Shown here one piece after another: positions 51,395 through 60,376 of a DNA stretch of 64,000 nucleotides. Origin of the DNA: an uncultured Lachnospiraceae bacterium. Lineage in GTDB: Bacteria; Bacillota; Clostridia; Lachnospirales; Lachnospiraceae. The DNA is taken from NCBI GenBank assembly GCA_900548905.1, contig URMK01000020.1:37351-101350 (forward strand). Reading direction: 5' to 3'. Both the position numbers and the translations under genes were made by a program. The notes below the pieces were generated by a model. It saw only the letters and a list, made by a program, of their open reading frames with translations, did no database searches and had not been told where the DNA came from. Numbering within the stretch: the stretch's first letter is position 1; each line of letters starts with the position of its first letter.

Positions 51395-52749
51395 TCCTGC
51401 TCCTGTCCGCAGATGGAATGCTCAGACACCTGCTGTGATTTGCTTTTCCGGATCAGTGCTGTCTCAATCCGCTGATCCTCGATGACCTCTACATGGATAT
51501 CGAGTCCGTTCACCTGTACGTCAAACTGGCTTCCGTCCGCAGGAATGGTACGGAGGCAGCTGTATATCATGCCTCCAACGGTATCATAATCCGTATCCTC
51601 CGGCAGGTCAATATCCAGCTCTTCCGCCAGTTCTTCAATAGCAACCCCACCGGAAACCCTCCAGAGGTTCTCCTCCAGGCGGACCATTTCCGGCATCTGA
51701 TCAGGATCAAACTCATCATAGATATTACCTACGATTTCCTCCAGCAGGTCCTCCATGGTAATAATACCCGCCGTCTGCCCGTACTCATCAATGACAATGG
51801 CAATGTGCACCTTATTGGTCTGCATATCCCGGAACAGGTCATCCGCATGGATCGTATCCGGTACAAAATATGCCTCCCGCAGCAGCTCCTGCATCTGTTT
51901 CGGCTCTGCGCAGCCCCGGTTAAGAAGATAATCCCTTGCATTCAATATACCTGCAATATCATTGATATCTTCATCGTACACCGGATATCTGGAAAGCCCT
52001 GTTTCCCTGATAGTCCGAAGGATCTCCTCATCCCCCTCCTCCAGGGAAAAGGAAACCACATCCGGCTCCCTCGTCATGGCGTCCCTTACGGAGATATCAT
52101 CAAACCGGAATACATTCTGTATCCATTCCTGTTCCTCCTGATCGATAGTCCCCTTTTCGCCGCCAAGCTCCACCATCATGCGTATTTCTTCTTCCGTAAC
52201 GGAATCTTCCTCCGCTTCTGTTTTCATATGCAGGATACGGAGGATCGTATTGGTGGAAAAAGACAGGAACCATATGATGGGCTTCATGATAACCGCCACC
52301 CCGGAAATAACGCCGCTGCTGAATTTGGCTACCTCCAGAGATTTCTGCATGGCAATCCTTTTGGGCACCAGTTCCCCGAAAATCAGGGTGAAATACGAAA
52401 GTATAATGGTGATTACCACCACGGCCATAGTATCCAGCGCCGCTTCCGGTATCCCCCTGAAGCCCAGATCCTCGTAAACCCATTTTACCAGATATTCAGA
52501 AAAATTATCGGCGGCAAACGCACTTCCCAGAAAACCGGCCAGCGTTATGCCCACCTGGATAGTGGAAAGGAAGGAAGCCGGTTCCTCCACCAGACGGAGC
52601 AGCTTGCCCGCTTTATTATCCCCTTCTTCCTCCAGCTTCCGAAGCTTCGTCCCGTTTAGGGAAACCACCGCGATCTCCGCCGCGGCAAAAAACGCATTTA
52701 ATAAAATCAGAATTACCTGCAAAAGTAATTGTTTCGGTATTGATGTCAA
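51391..52749 (-). CDS. CNNM/CorC (hemolysin C-like) family transporter
   Basis: A 452-residue protein. A DUF21 (CNNM) membrane domain (about 5-185) with AFFAAAEIAVVSLNGTKLRK is followed by two CBS domains (about 205-335) and a CorC_HlyC domain to about 435. Bacterial members such as MpfA and YhdP are linked to Mg2+ export and tolerance. The start is a TTG at 52749, seven bases after AAGGAGAG; the frame runs open to 52791 through the leader terminator, without a ribosome site. Expression is probably set by the leader at 52779-52967. Confidence 0.9.
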   Translation of the reverse strand: MTSIPKQLLLQVILILLNAFFAAAEIAVVSLNGTKLRKLEEEGDNKAGKLLRLVEEPASFLSTIQVGITLAGFLGSAFAADNFSEYLVKWVYEDLGFRGIPEAALDTMAVVVITIILSYFTLIFGELVPKRIAMQKSLEVAKFSSGVISGVAVIMKPIIWFLSFSTNTILRILHMKTEAEEDSVTEEEIRMMVELGGEKGTIDQEEQEWIQNVFRFDDISVRDAMTREPDVVSFSLEEGDEEILRTIRETGLSRYPVYDEDINDIAGILNARDYLLNRGCAEPKQMQELLREAYFVPDTIHADDLFRDMQTNKVHIAIVIDEYGQTAGIITMEDLLEEIVGNIYDEFDPDQMPEMVRLEENLWRVSGGVAIEELAEELDIDLPEDTDYDTVGGMIYSCLRTIPADGSQFDVQVNGLDIHVEVIEDQRIETALIRKSKSQQVSEHSICGQEQE

Positions 52750-52778
52750 AATAAATCTCTCCTTTTTTCTTAAAAATG

Positions 52779-52820
52779 TACAAAAAGACACAGCCTGTCA
52801 AGCTGATGCTAACAGGCTAT
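52779..52820 (-). terminator. Leader attenuator of the CNNM gene
   Basis: On the minus strand AGCCTGT (52818-52812) and ACAGGCT (52798-52792) form a stem extended by CA/TG, followed by GTGTCTTTTTGT. It stands 30 bases before the TTG start and after the promoter, so transcripts must read through it to reach the gene. Confidence 0.75.
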
Positions 52821-52889
52821 GCCCTTTATAGGTTTTTGCTTTTTATTCCGGTTATAATTCGTTTCCCCCTCAGGGTCCGCGTCTTCCAT
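52809..52889 (-). CDS. Candidate leader peptide of the CNNM gene
   Basis: A 26-codon ORF beginning MEDADPEGETNYNRN and ending in KGIAC. AAAGGA lies ten bases before the ATG; an ATG at 52898 would add three residues. Six of the first nine residues are acidic or proline, and the middle is basic. The stop codon is at 52811-52809, and the last two codons (GCC TGT) are the left arm of the attenuator. A ribosome finishing this ORF would therefore cover that arm. No homologue is known to me. Confidence 0.4.
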   Translation of the reverse strand: MEDADPEGETNYNRNKKQKPIKGIAC

Positions 52890-52934
52890 GAAAGCCATTT
52901 CCTTTCTTCACGTAATGCTGATGAACTCAGACTC

Positions 52935-52967
52935 CGGAAGGCCGTTTGGCACCTGCAGAGTTTGAGT
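52935..52967 (-). repeat. ACTCAAACT repeat, copy R1, at the 5' end of the CNNM leader
   Basis: It reads ACTCAAACTCTGCAGGTGCC followed by AAACGGCCTTCCG and begins within a few bases of the predicted transcription start. With the following GAGTCTGAGT it folds into a ten-base stem with one mismatch. Related copies are R2 (21949-21986) and R3 (63925-63962). Confidence 0.7.
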
Positions 52968-52976
52968 GATAAATTT

Positions 52977-53006
52977 ATTATAAAGAAAAAACAGGGTACA
53001 TGTCAA
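52977..53006 (-). promoter_or_regulatory. SigmaA promoter of the CNNM leader
   Basis: TTGACA (53001-53006) and TATAAT (52977-52982) are consensus hexamers 18 bases apart on the minus strand. The transcript would start near 52970, giving a leader of about 220 bases before the CNNM start. Confidence 0.75.
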
Positions 53007-53144
53007 GGAAGCAGGAGGCATCTTAGCATTAATTTTTCATGGATATTACTGTTCCCGCCGCAAGGCGGGTAGAATGAAATAAGGATATATGATATACTGT
53101 AAACAAACTGTGGGGTTTTATCGTAATGTAAAGGGATACATAAT

Positions 53145-54926
53145 ATGCATGAAGAGCGGAAGTTAAGAAGGAAGGCTTCGGAATCGTTTGCCAGACGGAT
53201 TATCAAGGTCTGGGTTTTCGGGGTGCTGGTACCTCTTCTTGTGGTGGAGGTACTGATTCTGTGGCAGTTTTACAGAATCAACCACAACGATGTGGATGAG
53301 GAGATTGAAAATAATCTGAACAAAGTATCTGTCGATATGGCGTCACTCATGAACAGCATGAACTCTATATCCTGGCTGTTGGAGGCGGACGGCACCGTGG
53401 GCAAGAACCTTCATCTGTATTTTGATGAGGAGGACACGATAAAGAAAGGGGAGCTGCTGATTTATCTCAGGGAGCAGATCGCCAATTATGAAATCGCTAA
53501 TCCCTCCATCGGAAATCTCACCTATATCTATATCCCCAGAGGCCGTAAAACGCCCGTCAAAATCAACCAGACCTCCCTGGCAAACGGAGAACTGCCGGAG
53601 GATGCCTATTTTCTGTGCAGATGGCAGAAGATGGATTTTTACGGGCCGCACGAGTCCAAATCCAAGGTGGCATCTTATCCCTGCCTTTCGCTGCTGCGCT
53701 CTTACAAAATGGAACAGGAATACGGGGATATCTACATTTATCTGGAATCGGGATACAAGTATCTGGAGAAGCTCTTTCCGGGCAGTGTCATGGGCATGGA
53801 CACCGTCTTTCTGATCGAATCCCAGGAAGGGCGCATCATGTACTGCTCCGACGAAAAGCTGGTTCCTCTGTACTCGGATTTGCAGGCCGGCAGGACAGGG
53901 CTTGCGGAACAAAACCGCCGTTATAAGACCTACGAAAGGACGGAGGAAGGCGGCTGGAAAATCCATCTGTGGGTTCCTGTAAACGAATATTACCGGCAGA
54001 TATACGGTATGGCGCTGAACCTGAGCGTGGTCACCCTGTTAGCGGTTTTTGCCTGTATTCTCGTTTCCGTCCTTCAATGGAAAAGTATCTATACGCCCTT
54101 TACCAAATTTGAAAAAAGACTTCAGCTGATAGCATCGGACAACGATGTGGAGACCAAGGTGGAGCAGATGAACATACAGGAATTTGATGATAACTTCGCA
54201 TTGCTTGACAAGATGAAAAGCAACATTCTCCTTCTTCTGAACCGTGTGCAGGAGGAAGGGAAAAAGAGGTCGGAGCTTGAAATCAAGGTGGTGCTGGGTA
54301 AAATAAACCCGCATTTTCTATACAATACCCTGGATACCCTGAAATGGTATGCCGCCGGAAAAAAAGACAAGGAAATGGTCCATTTCATCACATCCCTGAA
54401 CAAGCTGCTTTTATATAATATGTCGAAAACAAGGGAGACCACACTGAAAAGCGAGCTGGAGGCCGTCGGCGCCTATATTGTCCTGCAGCAGCTGAAGTAT
54501 GATATCCGTTTTCATATGGACACCGGCAAGCATCCGGAAATCCTGCAGGCGGATATGCCCCGTTTTGTCCTGCAGCCCCTTGTGGAAAATGCCATCCTGC
54601 ACAGCGGCTCCCATCAGGGGGATATCTGGATCGAGGTGGAGCTTCTTGCGAACGGAAAAATCGCTATCCTCGTAAAAAATGACGGAACCCCTATCAATCC
54701 GGAACAGATCAAAGCGGTCCTGGTACAGAAAAACGATATTTCTTCCAACGGCATCGGGCTTCAGTATGTGGCCCGCATGCTGGAAAACCGGTTCGGGGAC
54801 GATTTTGAACTGAAAGCGGAACGGACGGAGGACGGCGTGAACGTGGTGGAAATCCGGATCCCGTTTGAGGCGGAGGAGATCTGCGGAAAGAGGGAGAAGT
54901 CTGAGAGGGGGATATCCGTAAAATGA
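53145..54926 (+). CDS. Sensor histidine kinase (YesM-like), second locus
   Basis: A 593-residue kinase. TM1 at about 20-42 and TM2 at about 288-312 enclose the sensor part. The phospho-acceptor motif is KINPHFLYNTLDTLKWY with His390, and the ATPase has NDGTPINPEQ and SSNGIGLQYVARMLE. AAAGGGAT precedes the ATG. It overlaps the regulator gene by ATGA and heads a unidirectional YesM-YesN-transporter-hydrolase series. Confidence 0.91.
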   Translation: MHEERKLRRKASESFARRIIKVWVFGVLVPLLVVEVLILWQFYRINHNDVDEEIENNLNKVSVDMASLMNSMNSISWLLEADGTVGKNLHLYFDEEDTIKKGELLIYLREQIANYEIANPSIGNLTYIYIPRGRKTPVKINQTSLANGELPEDAYFLCRWQKMDFYGPHESKSKVASYPCLSLLRSYKMEQEYGDIYIYLESGYKYLEKLFPGSVMGMDTVFLIESQEGRIMYCSDEKLVPLYSDLQAGRTGLAEQNRRYKTYERTEEGGWKIHLWVPVNEYYRQIYGMALNLSVVTLLAVFACILVSVLQWKSIYTPFTKFEKRLQLIASDNDVETKVEQMNIQEFDDNFALLDKMKSNILLLLNRVQEEGKKRSELEIKVVLGKINPHFLYNTLDTLKWYAAGKKDKEMVHFITSLNKLLLYNMSKTRETTLKSELEAVGAYIVLQQLKYDIRFHMDTGKHPEILQADMPRFVLQPLVENAILHSGSHQGDIWIEVELLANGKIAILVKNDGTPINPEQIKAVLVQKNDISSNGIGLQYVARMLENRFGDDFELKAERTEDGVNVVEIRIPFEAEEICGKREKSERGISVK

Positions 54927-56284
54927 TCAAGGTATTTGTTGTGGATGACGAAAAGCTGGTCCGCCGGGGGATTCTCGGACTGATCGACTGGGAAACATAC
55001 GGGATGGAGGTCGTGGGAGATTCGGGGAGCGGGGAAGAAACCCTGTCGTTTCTGCGAAAAGTTGAGGTGGATCTTCTGTTTACCGATCTGGAAATGCCGG
55101 GGCTTTCGGGGATTCCATTTCTCCAGGAGGTCAAGCGTATCCGCCCGGAACTGCAGATCGTGGTTCTGACCATGCACCAGGAATTTGAACTCATCCAGCA
55201 GGCTCTGCGGATCGGCATCCTGGATTATATCACCAAAGCGCAGATTGAGGAGGAAAATATAGATGCCCTGATGAACGGGATTAAAATCCGTTATCTGGAA
55301 ACCATGCACCATACACAGCTGGGCGGAAGGAACGTGCTCTACAACGAGGTTTACATCTGGGAAACGGAGAGTAAACTAAAGTGTGAGGAGGCGGTGAAGC
55401 TGCTGGAAAGGCATACGTTCCCCTTTGAATTCTTAAGCGAGACACGGCTTCTCTTTTCAGGGGAATGCAACAGCATACGGCTGAAATCCATCATTGAGGA
55501 TTTCGGGGCGGAGGATTCCTCCCTTCTGGAAATCAAGCAGGTAAAGGGGACCGCCTATGATCAGCTGGAGGATACTTTGAAAAACAGGCTGGAAAATAAG
55601 CTGTTTGAGGATCGCAGGCCGGGCTGTTTTACCTATACCTACCTTTATCCGGCGCTTTTACAGGAGCCATGCGGCGCATCCAGAAAGGAAATATTGGAGC
55701 TGAGCCTGAAAATGGAGTTCATGGTCTATGAAGAATGTTATGAAAAAGGCATGGAAAAAATCCGCCATGCCGCGCTGTCCCGGGAAGAGCGTACCGCTGT
55801 TTTCTATCACTTCAGCCTCTATTGGTCCGGTTTTTCCGGAAAGGACTTCACCCGGTATTTCGAAGAGGTTGGCGGCTTCCGGTGGTGGTACCAGTGGAGA
55901 GAATGGTTTGACGACACCCGCAGCCTGGTAAGGAAACGGATTGGGGAAGCCGATGAGGAAATCAGTACGATGGAGGCCATACATAAGGCCATGAACTATA
56001 TAAGGGAGCATATGGACAGGGAGATCACGCTGGAGGAGCTTCTCCGTCTGACGGGGATGAGCAAGAGCCATTTTTCCAAGAATTTTAAAAAAATTACGGG
56101 AAAGACTTTTGTGACTTTCCTGAACGACATGCGTATAGAATCGGCCAAAAAGTATCTTGTGGAAACCAGACAGCCTATCTACTGGATAGCCAGCCAGGTC
56201 GGTTATACGGATGAACACTATTTCCGAAGAATTTTCAGGGAAAGAACCGGTGAAAACCCCAAACAGTACCGTGATAATAACTGA
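54923..56284 (+). CDS. Response regulator with AraC-type DNA-binding domain (YesN-like), second locus
   Basis: A 453-residue regulator. The receiver has VDDEKLVRRG and Asp55 in LLFTDLEMPGLSG. A long central linker (about 130-345) separates it from the C-terminal AraC helices (about 350-453), which contain EELLRLTGMSKSHFSKNFKK and IASQVGYTDEHYFRRIF. It likely activates the transporter operon that starts 190 bases downstream. Confidence 0.92.
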   Translation: MIKVFVVDDEKLVRRGILGLIDWETYGMEVVGDSGSGEETLSFLRKVEVDLLFTDLEMPGLSGIPFLQEVKRIRPELQIVVLTMHQEFELIQQALRIGILDYITKAQIEEENIDALMNGIKIRYLETMHHTQLGGRNVLYNEVYIWETESKLKCEEAVKLLERHTFPFEFLSETRLLFSGECNSIRLKSIIEDFGAEDSSLLEIKQVKGTAYDQLEDTLKNRLENKLFEDRRPGCFTYTYLYPALLQEPCGASRKEILELSLKMEFMVYEECYEKGMEKIRHAALSREERTAVFYHFSLYWSGFSGKDFTRYFEEVGGFRWWYQWREWFDDTRSLVRKRIGEADEEISTMEAIHKAMNYIREHMDREITLEELLRLTGMSKSHFSKNFKKITGKTFVTFLNDMRIESAKKYLVETRQPIYWIASQVGYTDEHYFRRIFRERTGENPKQYRDNN

Positions 56285-56340
56285 AAAGCAAAAAAATCAG
56301 CAGTCAAAACAGTAAAACTGCACAATTGTATCATAAAAAG

Positions 56341-56390
56341 GGGATAATTGTATTTCAAAAATCGAAAAAATACAATTATCCCGTTTTTAT
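56341..56390 (+). terminator. Terminator after the second YesN gene
   Basis: GGGATAATTGTATTT (56341-56355) and its exact complement (56368-56382) form a 15-base stem with a 12-base loop, followed by GTTTTTAT. A new promoter with TATAAT at 56426-56431 and a weak -35 lies before the binding-protein gene. Confidence 0.8.
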
Positions 56391-56472
56391 GCACAAAATG
56401 ACCTTAAAAACAATCTAATATTTGATATAATTATAAACAGTAAACAAACGATCAAAATAAGGGGGATAAAGA

Positions 56473-58266
56473 ATGAAGAAGAAAGTAATCGCAATGCTTC
56501 TTTCCGCAGCAATGACAGCCGCCTGTCTGGCCGGCTGCGGATCAAATGCGTCCACATCGGGCGGCAGCGCATCCACAGGCGGTGATACCGCAAACACGGA
56601 AGCCGCAGCCGATACGGGAGACTCCACAACGGCAGCAGATAGCGGGGAATCGGCAAAAAGTGCGGAGGAGCTTCTGCTGGAGCCTTATGACGAACCTGTG
56701 GATATCCATATCGTGCTCCAGTACAGAGAATCCGAGGATCCCAATACACCTACCGATTGTACGCCCGAAACCTCCACAGCCGTCAGGCTTTTGAAGGAAG
56801 AATTGAATATCAACCTGATCTATGACTGGATCGTAAATGCGGATCAGTATAAAGAAAAGTTTGGTGCAGAACTGGCAGCGGGAAATCTTCCCGATGTATT
56901 TATGGTAGAGGCGAATGATTTTGAAGATCTGGCAAGCCAGGGCGGCCTCGCCGATTTGACCGAGTACTATGAAAAATACCGCTGTGACGATTTGGATAAC
57001 ATATTCAACTATGACGGAAATTTCATTAATGTCGCCAAAAAGGACGGAAGCATTTATGGACTGCCTATGGGTACAGATCCGGCGCAGATGACCTCCCAAA
57101 TGATTTACAACATGACGCAGCTCGAAAGCGTGGGCATTACTTCCGCTGACCAGCTTCCGAAAACAATTGAAGAATTTGAAGCGCTCTGTGACAAGCTGAT
57201 GGAAGTGGATTATAACGGCGACGGCAAGACCGGCGGCCCCGTAATTCCCGCCTGCAAGAACTACATGGACGCACAGCTTGCGGACTTCCAGCCCTTCTTC
57301 CACGCCTATGAAACATGGGCGGACGGCTGGTATGACAAAGACGGCACACTGCAGTACGCCGGAATCGACGAAGGGATCAAAACCACTCTGACCAAGCTAA
57401 ATGAATGGTATGACAAGGGCTATTTCCAGAAGGATTTCGCCGCATATGATATCTGGGCTGCGGATTCTCCCATTGTTAACGATATCGTAGCCGGCAAATA
57501 TGCCATAGTCCCCGCATCCTGGTGGGTTCCCAACTGGCCGCTTAACACCAATAAGGTAGAGCATCCCGACTCCAACTGGGTAATCGGCCCCAACCTCTCT
57601 CCTGACGGAAATCAGCCGACTATCATGGTTGACCGTTATCCGGTAAACAACTTTGTAGTGGTAGGCCGTGACTGCAAGAACCCGGAAGCCGTATTCAAGA
57701 TGATGTACTGGTCCTTACAGTATACGCTGGAGAACAGCAATCCCGAAAGACAGAATGCCATGACCGAAGAAGAAAAAACAGAATGGTACAGTTACGTTTA
57801 TACATGGCTTCCTTACCGTATCTACTCTCCCACCTGCTTGCGGACCAACTTCGAAGTTATCAACAAGCTGGCGGAAGAAGGCAAGACGGAAATCACGGAT
57901 GCGGATGCCGCCAAGAACAACGAATTCTGGGGTTCCTGGGCTTCCTACCTGAATTATAAGGAAAATCCCGACGACGGAGTTGCCTGGGGTACCTATTTCA
58001 GCCGGCTCGCTCCTGACGGCGGTGTCGCCAACATGATTAAGACGATAGAAACCGCAGACATCGTTTATGATGAGGTTTATGTAACCACACCCGCCATGGT
58101 TTCCAGGAAAGCAGAACTTGACAAGCTGCGCAACAATACCTTCCTGAGCATGGTCATGGGCGAAACCCCGGTTTCCGACTTTGATAAATTTGTGGAACAG
58201 TGGAAGGCCCAGGGCGGCGACGAAATCGCAAAAGAAGTAAACGAATGGTATCAGAATAACAAATAA
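56473..58266 (+). CDS. Extracellular solute-binding lipoprotein, second locus
   Basis: A 597-residue family 1 binding protein. The signal peptide ends LAGC with Cys22, followed by a Gly/Ser/Thr-rich linker to about residue 65. The ATG follows AAGGGGGAT. It precedes two permease genes and a GH42-like enzyme, so an oligosaccharide or glycoside ligand is likely. It is longer than the first-locus protein (539) and only distantly related to it by eye. Confidence 0.91.
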   Translation: MKKKVIAMLLSAAMTAACLAGCGSNASTSGGSASTGGDTANTEAAADTGDSTTAADSGESAKSAEELLLEPYDEPVDIHIVLQYRESEDPNTPTDCTPETSTAVRLLKEELNINLIYDWIVNADQYKEKFGAELAAGNLPDVFMVEANDFEDLASQGGLADLTEYYEKYRCDDLDNIFNYDGNFINVAKKDGSIYGLPMGTDPAQMTSQMIYNMTQLESVGITSADQLPKTIEEFEALCDKLMEVDYNGDGKTGGPVIPACKNYMDAQLADFQPFFHAYETWADGWYDKDGTLQYAGIDEGIKTTLTKLNEWYDKGYFQKDFAAYDIWAADSPIVNDIVAGKYAIVPASWWVPNWPLNTNKVEHPDSNWVIGPNLSPDGNQPTIMVDRYPVNNFVVVGRDCKNPEAVFKMMYWSLQYTLENSNPERQNAMTEEEKTEWYSYVYTWLPYRIYSPTCLRTNFEVINKLAEEGKTEITDADAAKNNEFWGSWASYLNYKENPDDGVAWGTYFSRLAPDGGVANMIKTIETADIVYDEVYVTTPAMVSRKAELDKLRNNTFLSMVMGETPVSDFDKFVEQWKAQGGDEIAKEVNEWYQNNK

Positions 58267-58290
58267 ATAGTAAATGCAGCCATGATAAGG

Positions 58291-58328
58291 GAAAATGCCA
58301 TATTTTATACGTAAAATATGGCATTTTC
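58291..58328. repeat. Perfect 17-bp hairpin after the binding-protein gene
   Basis: GAAAATGCCATATTTTA (58291-58307), a TACG loop and its exact complement (58312-58328) lie 24 bases after the stop. No T-run follows. Such hairpins often protect binding-protein mRNA so that it exceeds permease mRNA. Confidence 0.8.
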
Positions 58329-58395
58329 TCAAACAACGGATGGCCCGCAGCCCGCGGCATCCGTTATTTATCGGCTGGGAGAGGAGTATAAGTCC

Positions 58396-59328
58396 ATGGC
58401 ACAGCAGAAAACGGAATTACAGAGAAAGAAGAAAAAAAAGAGCCTGTACAGGACCAGAGAGCTTCACGTTATGCTGATACCGGCGGTGCTGTTCACCACC
58501 TTTTTTGCATATCTTCCTATCTTTGGCCTGGTGATGGCTTTCCAGGATTTTAAGCCCCTGATGGGCTTCCGGGAATCCCCTTTTGTAGGGTTAAAGCAGT
58601 TCCAGTATATTTTTACCATGCCCAGTTTCCGGACGGCTTTTGTAAACACCATGATCATTTCTTTTTTTAAGATCATCCTGAGTATTCTTGTCCCCCTGAT
58701 ATTGTCCCTGATGTTAAACGAGGTGACAAAGAGCTGGTTTAAACGGTCGGTGCAGACTATCGTATTCATACCCTATTTCTTTTCCTGGGCAATTCTGGCA
58801 GGCATGATACTGGAAATTTTCGCCTATGACGGCATCATCAATAATACCATGCTGCACCTTTTCGGCACGGATCCCACGGCCTTTCTGGTAAGCAACAAAT
58901 ATTTCCGTACCATAATCATCGGTTCGGATGTCTGGAAAGGAATGGGATACAACACGGTGCTGCTGCTGGCGGCCATCACCAATGTGGATCCCACGCTTTA
59001 TGAGGCGGCGCAGGTAGACGGGGCCGGCCGGTGGAAGCAGGTGCTTCACGTAACGCTGCCCAGCATCCTGCCTATGGTGGCGGTCCTGACCGTTCTGGGG
59101 CTTGGCAATATTCTGAACGCAGGGTTTGAGCAGATTCTCATTATGTATAACCCTACCGTTGAGAAAACTGTGGATATTCTGGACACCCTGGTATACCGCC
59201 TTGGCATGACCAGCCACCAATATTCGGCCGCAGCGGCCATGGGCTTGTTCAAATCGGTAATTTCGCTGATTTTTGTGGGAACCAGTTATCTGATTCTCTA
59301 TAAAAAAAGCGATTACCGCGTCTTTTAA
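58396..59328 (+). CDS. Carbohydrate ABC transporter permease (LplB-type), second locus
   Basis: A 310-residue permease with six hydrophobic segments. The EAA loop is YEAAQVDGAGRWKQVLHVTLPSILP. The N-terminus is very basic (ELQRKKKKKSLYRTR). The ATG at 58396 has GGAG 11 bases upstream; the frame is open to 58318 through the hairpin. It pairs with the permease encoded 15 bases downstream. Confidence 0.91.
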   Translation: MAQQKTELQRKKKKKSLYRTRELHVMLIPAVLFTTFFAYLPIFGLVMAFQDFKPLMGFRESPFVGLKQFQYIFTMPSFRTAFVNTMIISFFKIILSILVPLILSLMLNEVTKSWFKRSVQTIVFIPYFFSWAILAGMILEIFAYDGIINNTMLHLFGTDPTAFLVSNKYFRTIIIGSDVWKGMGYNTVLLLAAITNVDPTLYEAAQVDGAGRWKQVLHVTLPSILPMVAVLTVLGLGNILNAGFEQILIMYNPTVEKTVDILDTLVYRLGMTSHQYSAAAAMGLFKSVISLIFVGTSYLILYKKSDYRVF

Positions 59329-59342
59329 AGGGGGTGCGTCAG

Positions 59343-60233
59343 ATGAAAATCAAACGTTCGGGTTCTTATTATGTCTATCAATTATTTAATACGGTAGTTC
59401 TGGCTCTTGTGGCAATGACCTGTATTTTTCCCATCTTGCACGTCCTCGCCATGTCCTTAAGCAGCAGCAATGCCGCTATGGCCGGGCGCGTAACCTTTAT
59501 CCCCGTGGAGTTTTCCCTTTCCGCTTATGAATATCTGATGAAAAAGAAGGATTTCTTTCATTCCGTAGGGATTGCGGGAGGAAGAGTTGTGATAGGCACG
59601 GCCCTGAATATGATCCTGATTGTGCTTACCGCCTATCCGCTCTCCCGTTCCTCCATCCATTTCCGGGGGCGTACCTGGTATATGACCTATTTTGCCATTA
59701 CCATGTTCCTGGGCGGCGGCCTGATCCCCACCTATATGGTCATTAAAAACCTGCATCTGCTGGACAGCTTCTGGGTTTTGATCCTTCCCTGCGCCATGAA
59801 TATCTGGAATGTGATCATCATGATGAACTTCATAAGAGGCCTTCCGCGCGCGGTGGAGGAAGCCGCCTTCGTGGATGGGGCCAACCACTGGCAGACACTG
59901 TTCCGGGTTATTCTGCCCATGTCCAAGCCGTCCCTGGCATCCCTGCTGCTCTTTTCCATGATCGGACACTGGAACGCGTGGTTTGACGGCATGTTCTACA
60001 TGAATAATCCCAATAACTACCCCATGGCGACCTATCTGGCAACCCAGATCATTAACAATAACCAGACCATGACAAATATGACGCCGGAGCAGCTGGCCCT
60101 GCTTTCCAGCCTCAGTGAAAAAACAGTGCGCAGCGCCCAGCTGTTCATTTCCATCATTCCTATCCTGGTCGTTTATCCGTTCCTGCAGAAATTCTTTGTA
60201 AAGGGAATTACTGTGGGATCTGTAAAGGAATAG
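59343..60233 (+). CDS. Carbohydrate ABC transporter permease (LplC-type), second locus
   Basis: A 296-residue permease. The EAA loop is EEAAFVDGANHWQTLFRVILPMSKPSL, and the end FVKGITVGSVKE is typical. The ATG at 59343 follows AAAGGGGG; a GTG at 59334 is in frame but overlaps the ribosome site. As in the first locus no ATPase gene is present, so a shared MsmK/UgpC-like ATPase is needed. Confidence 0.92.
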   Translation: MKIKRSGSYYVYQLFNTVVLALVAMTCIFPILHVLAMSLSSSNAAMAGRVTFIPVEFSLSAYEYLMKKKDFFHSVGIAGGRVVIGTALNMILIVLTAYPLSRSSIHFRGRTWYMTYFAITMFLGGGLIPTYMVIKNLHLLDSFWVLILPCAMNIWNVIIMMNFIRGLPRAVEEAAFVDGANHWQTLFRVILPMSKPSLASLLLFSMIGHWNAWFDGMFYMNNPNNYPMATYLATQIINNNQTMTNMTPEQLALLSSLSEKTVRSAQLFISIIPILVVYPFLQKFFVKGITVGSVKE

Positions 60234-60240
60234 GAACACG

Positions 60241-60318
60241 TAACTGTTCAGCAGGCCTGTGAAGGTACTAAACAGTTACAGGAACACAAAGGCGGCAGTT
60301 CAGATAAGTCTGAACTGC
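60241..60318. repeat. Dispersed repeat and hairpin between permease and hydrolase genes
   Basis: TAACTGTTCAGCAGGCCTGT at 60241 and the closing AACAGTTA pair at the ends. On the minus strand the part ACAGGCCTGCTGAACAGTTA matches copy B (14917-14962). A perfect ten-base hairpin GCAGTTCAGA/TCTGAACTGC follows (60295-60304 and 60309-60318). Confidence 0.6.
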
Positions 60319-60376
60319 TGTAAACAAAGAGAAGCACGAAAGACAACGAGGTATAACAGGGAGAGAGGTTACGGAT

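Noticed and set aside
52750..52970. Known riboswitch (M-box, yybP-ykoY, ydaO, T-box) in the CNNM leader
   Set aside because: None of the consensus blocks I know for these classes appears; a covariance-model scan would decide.
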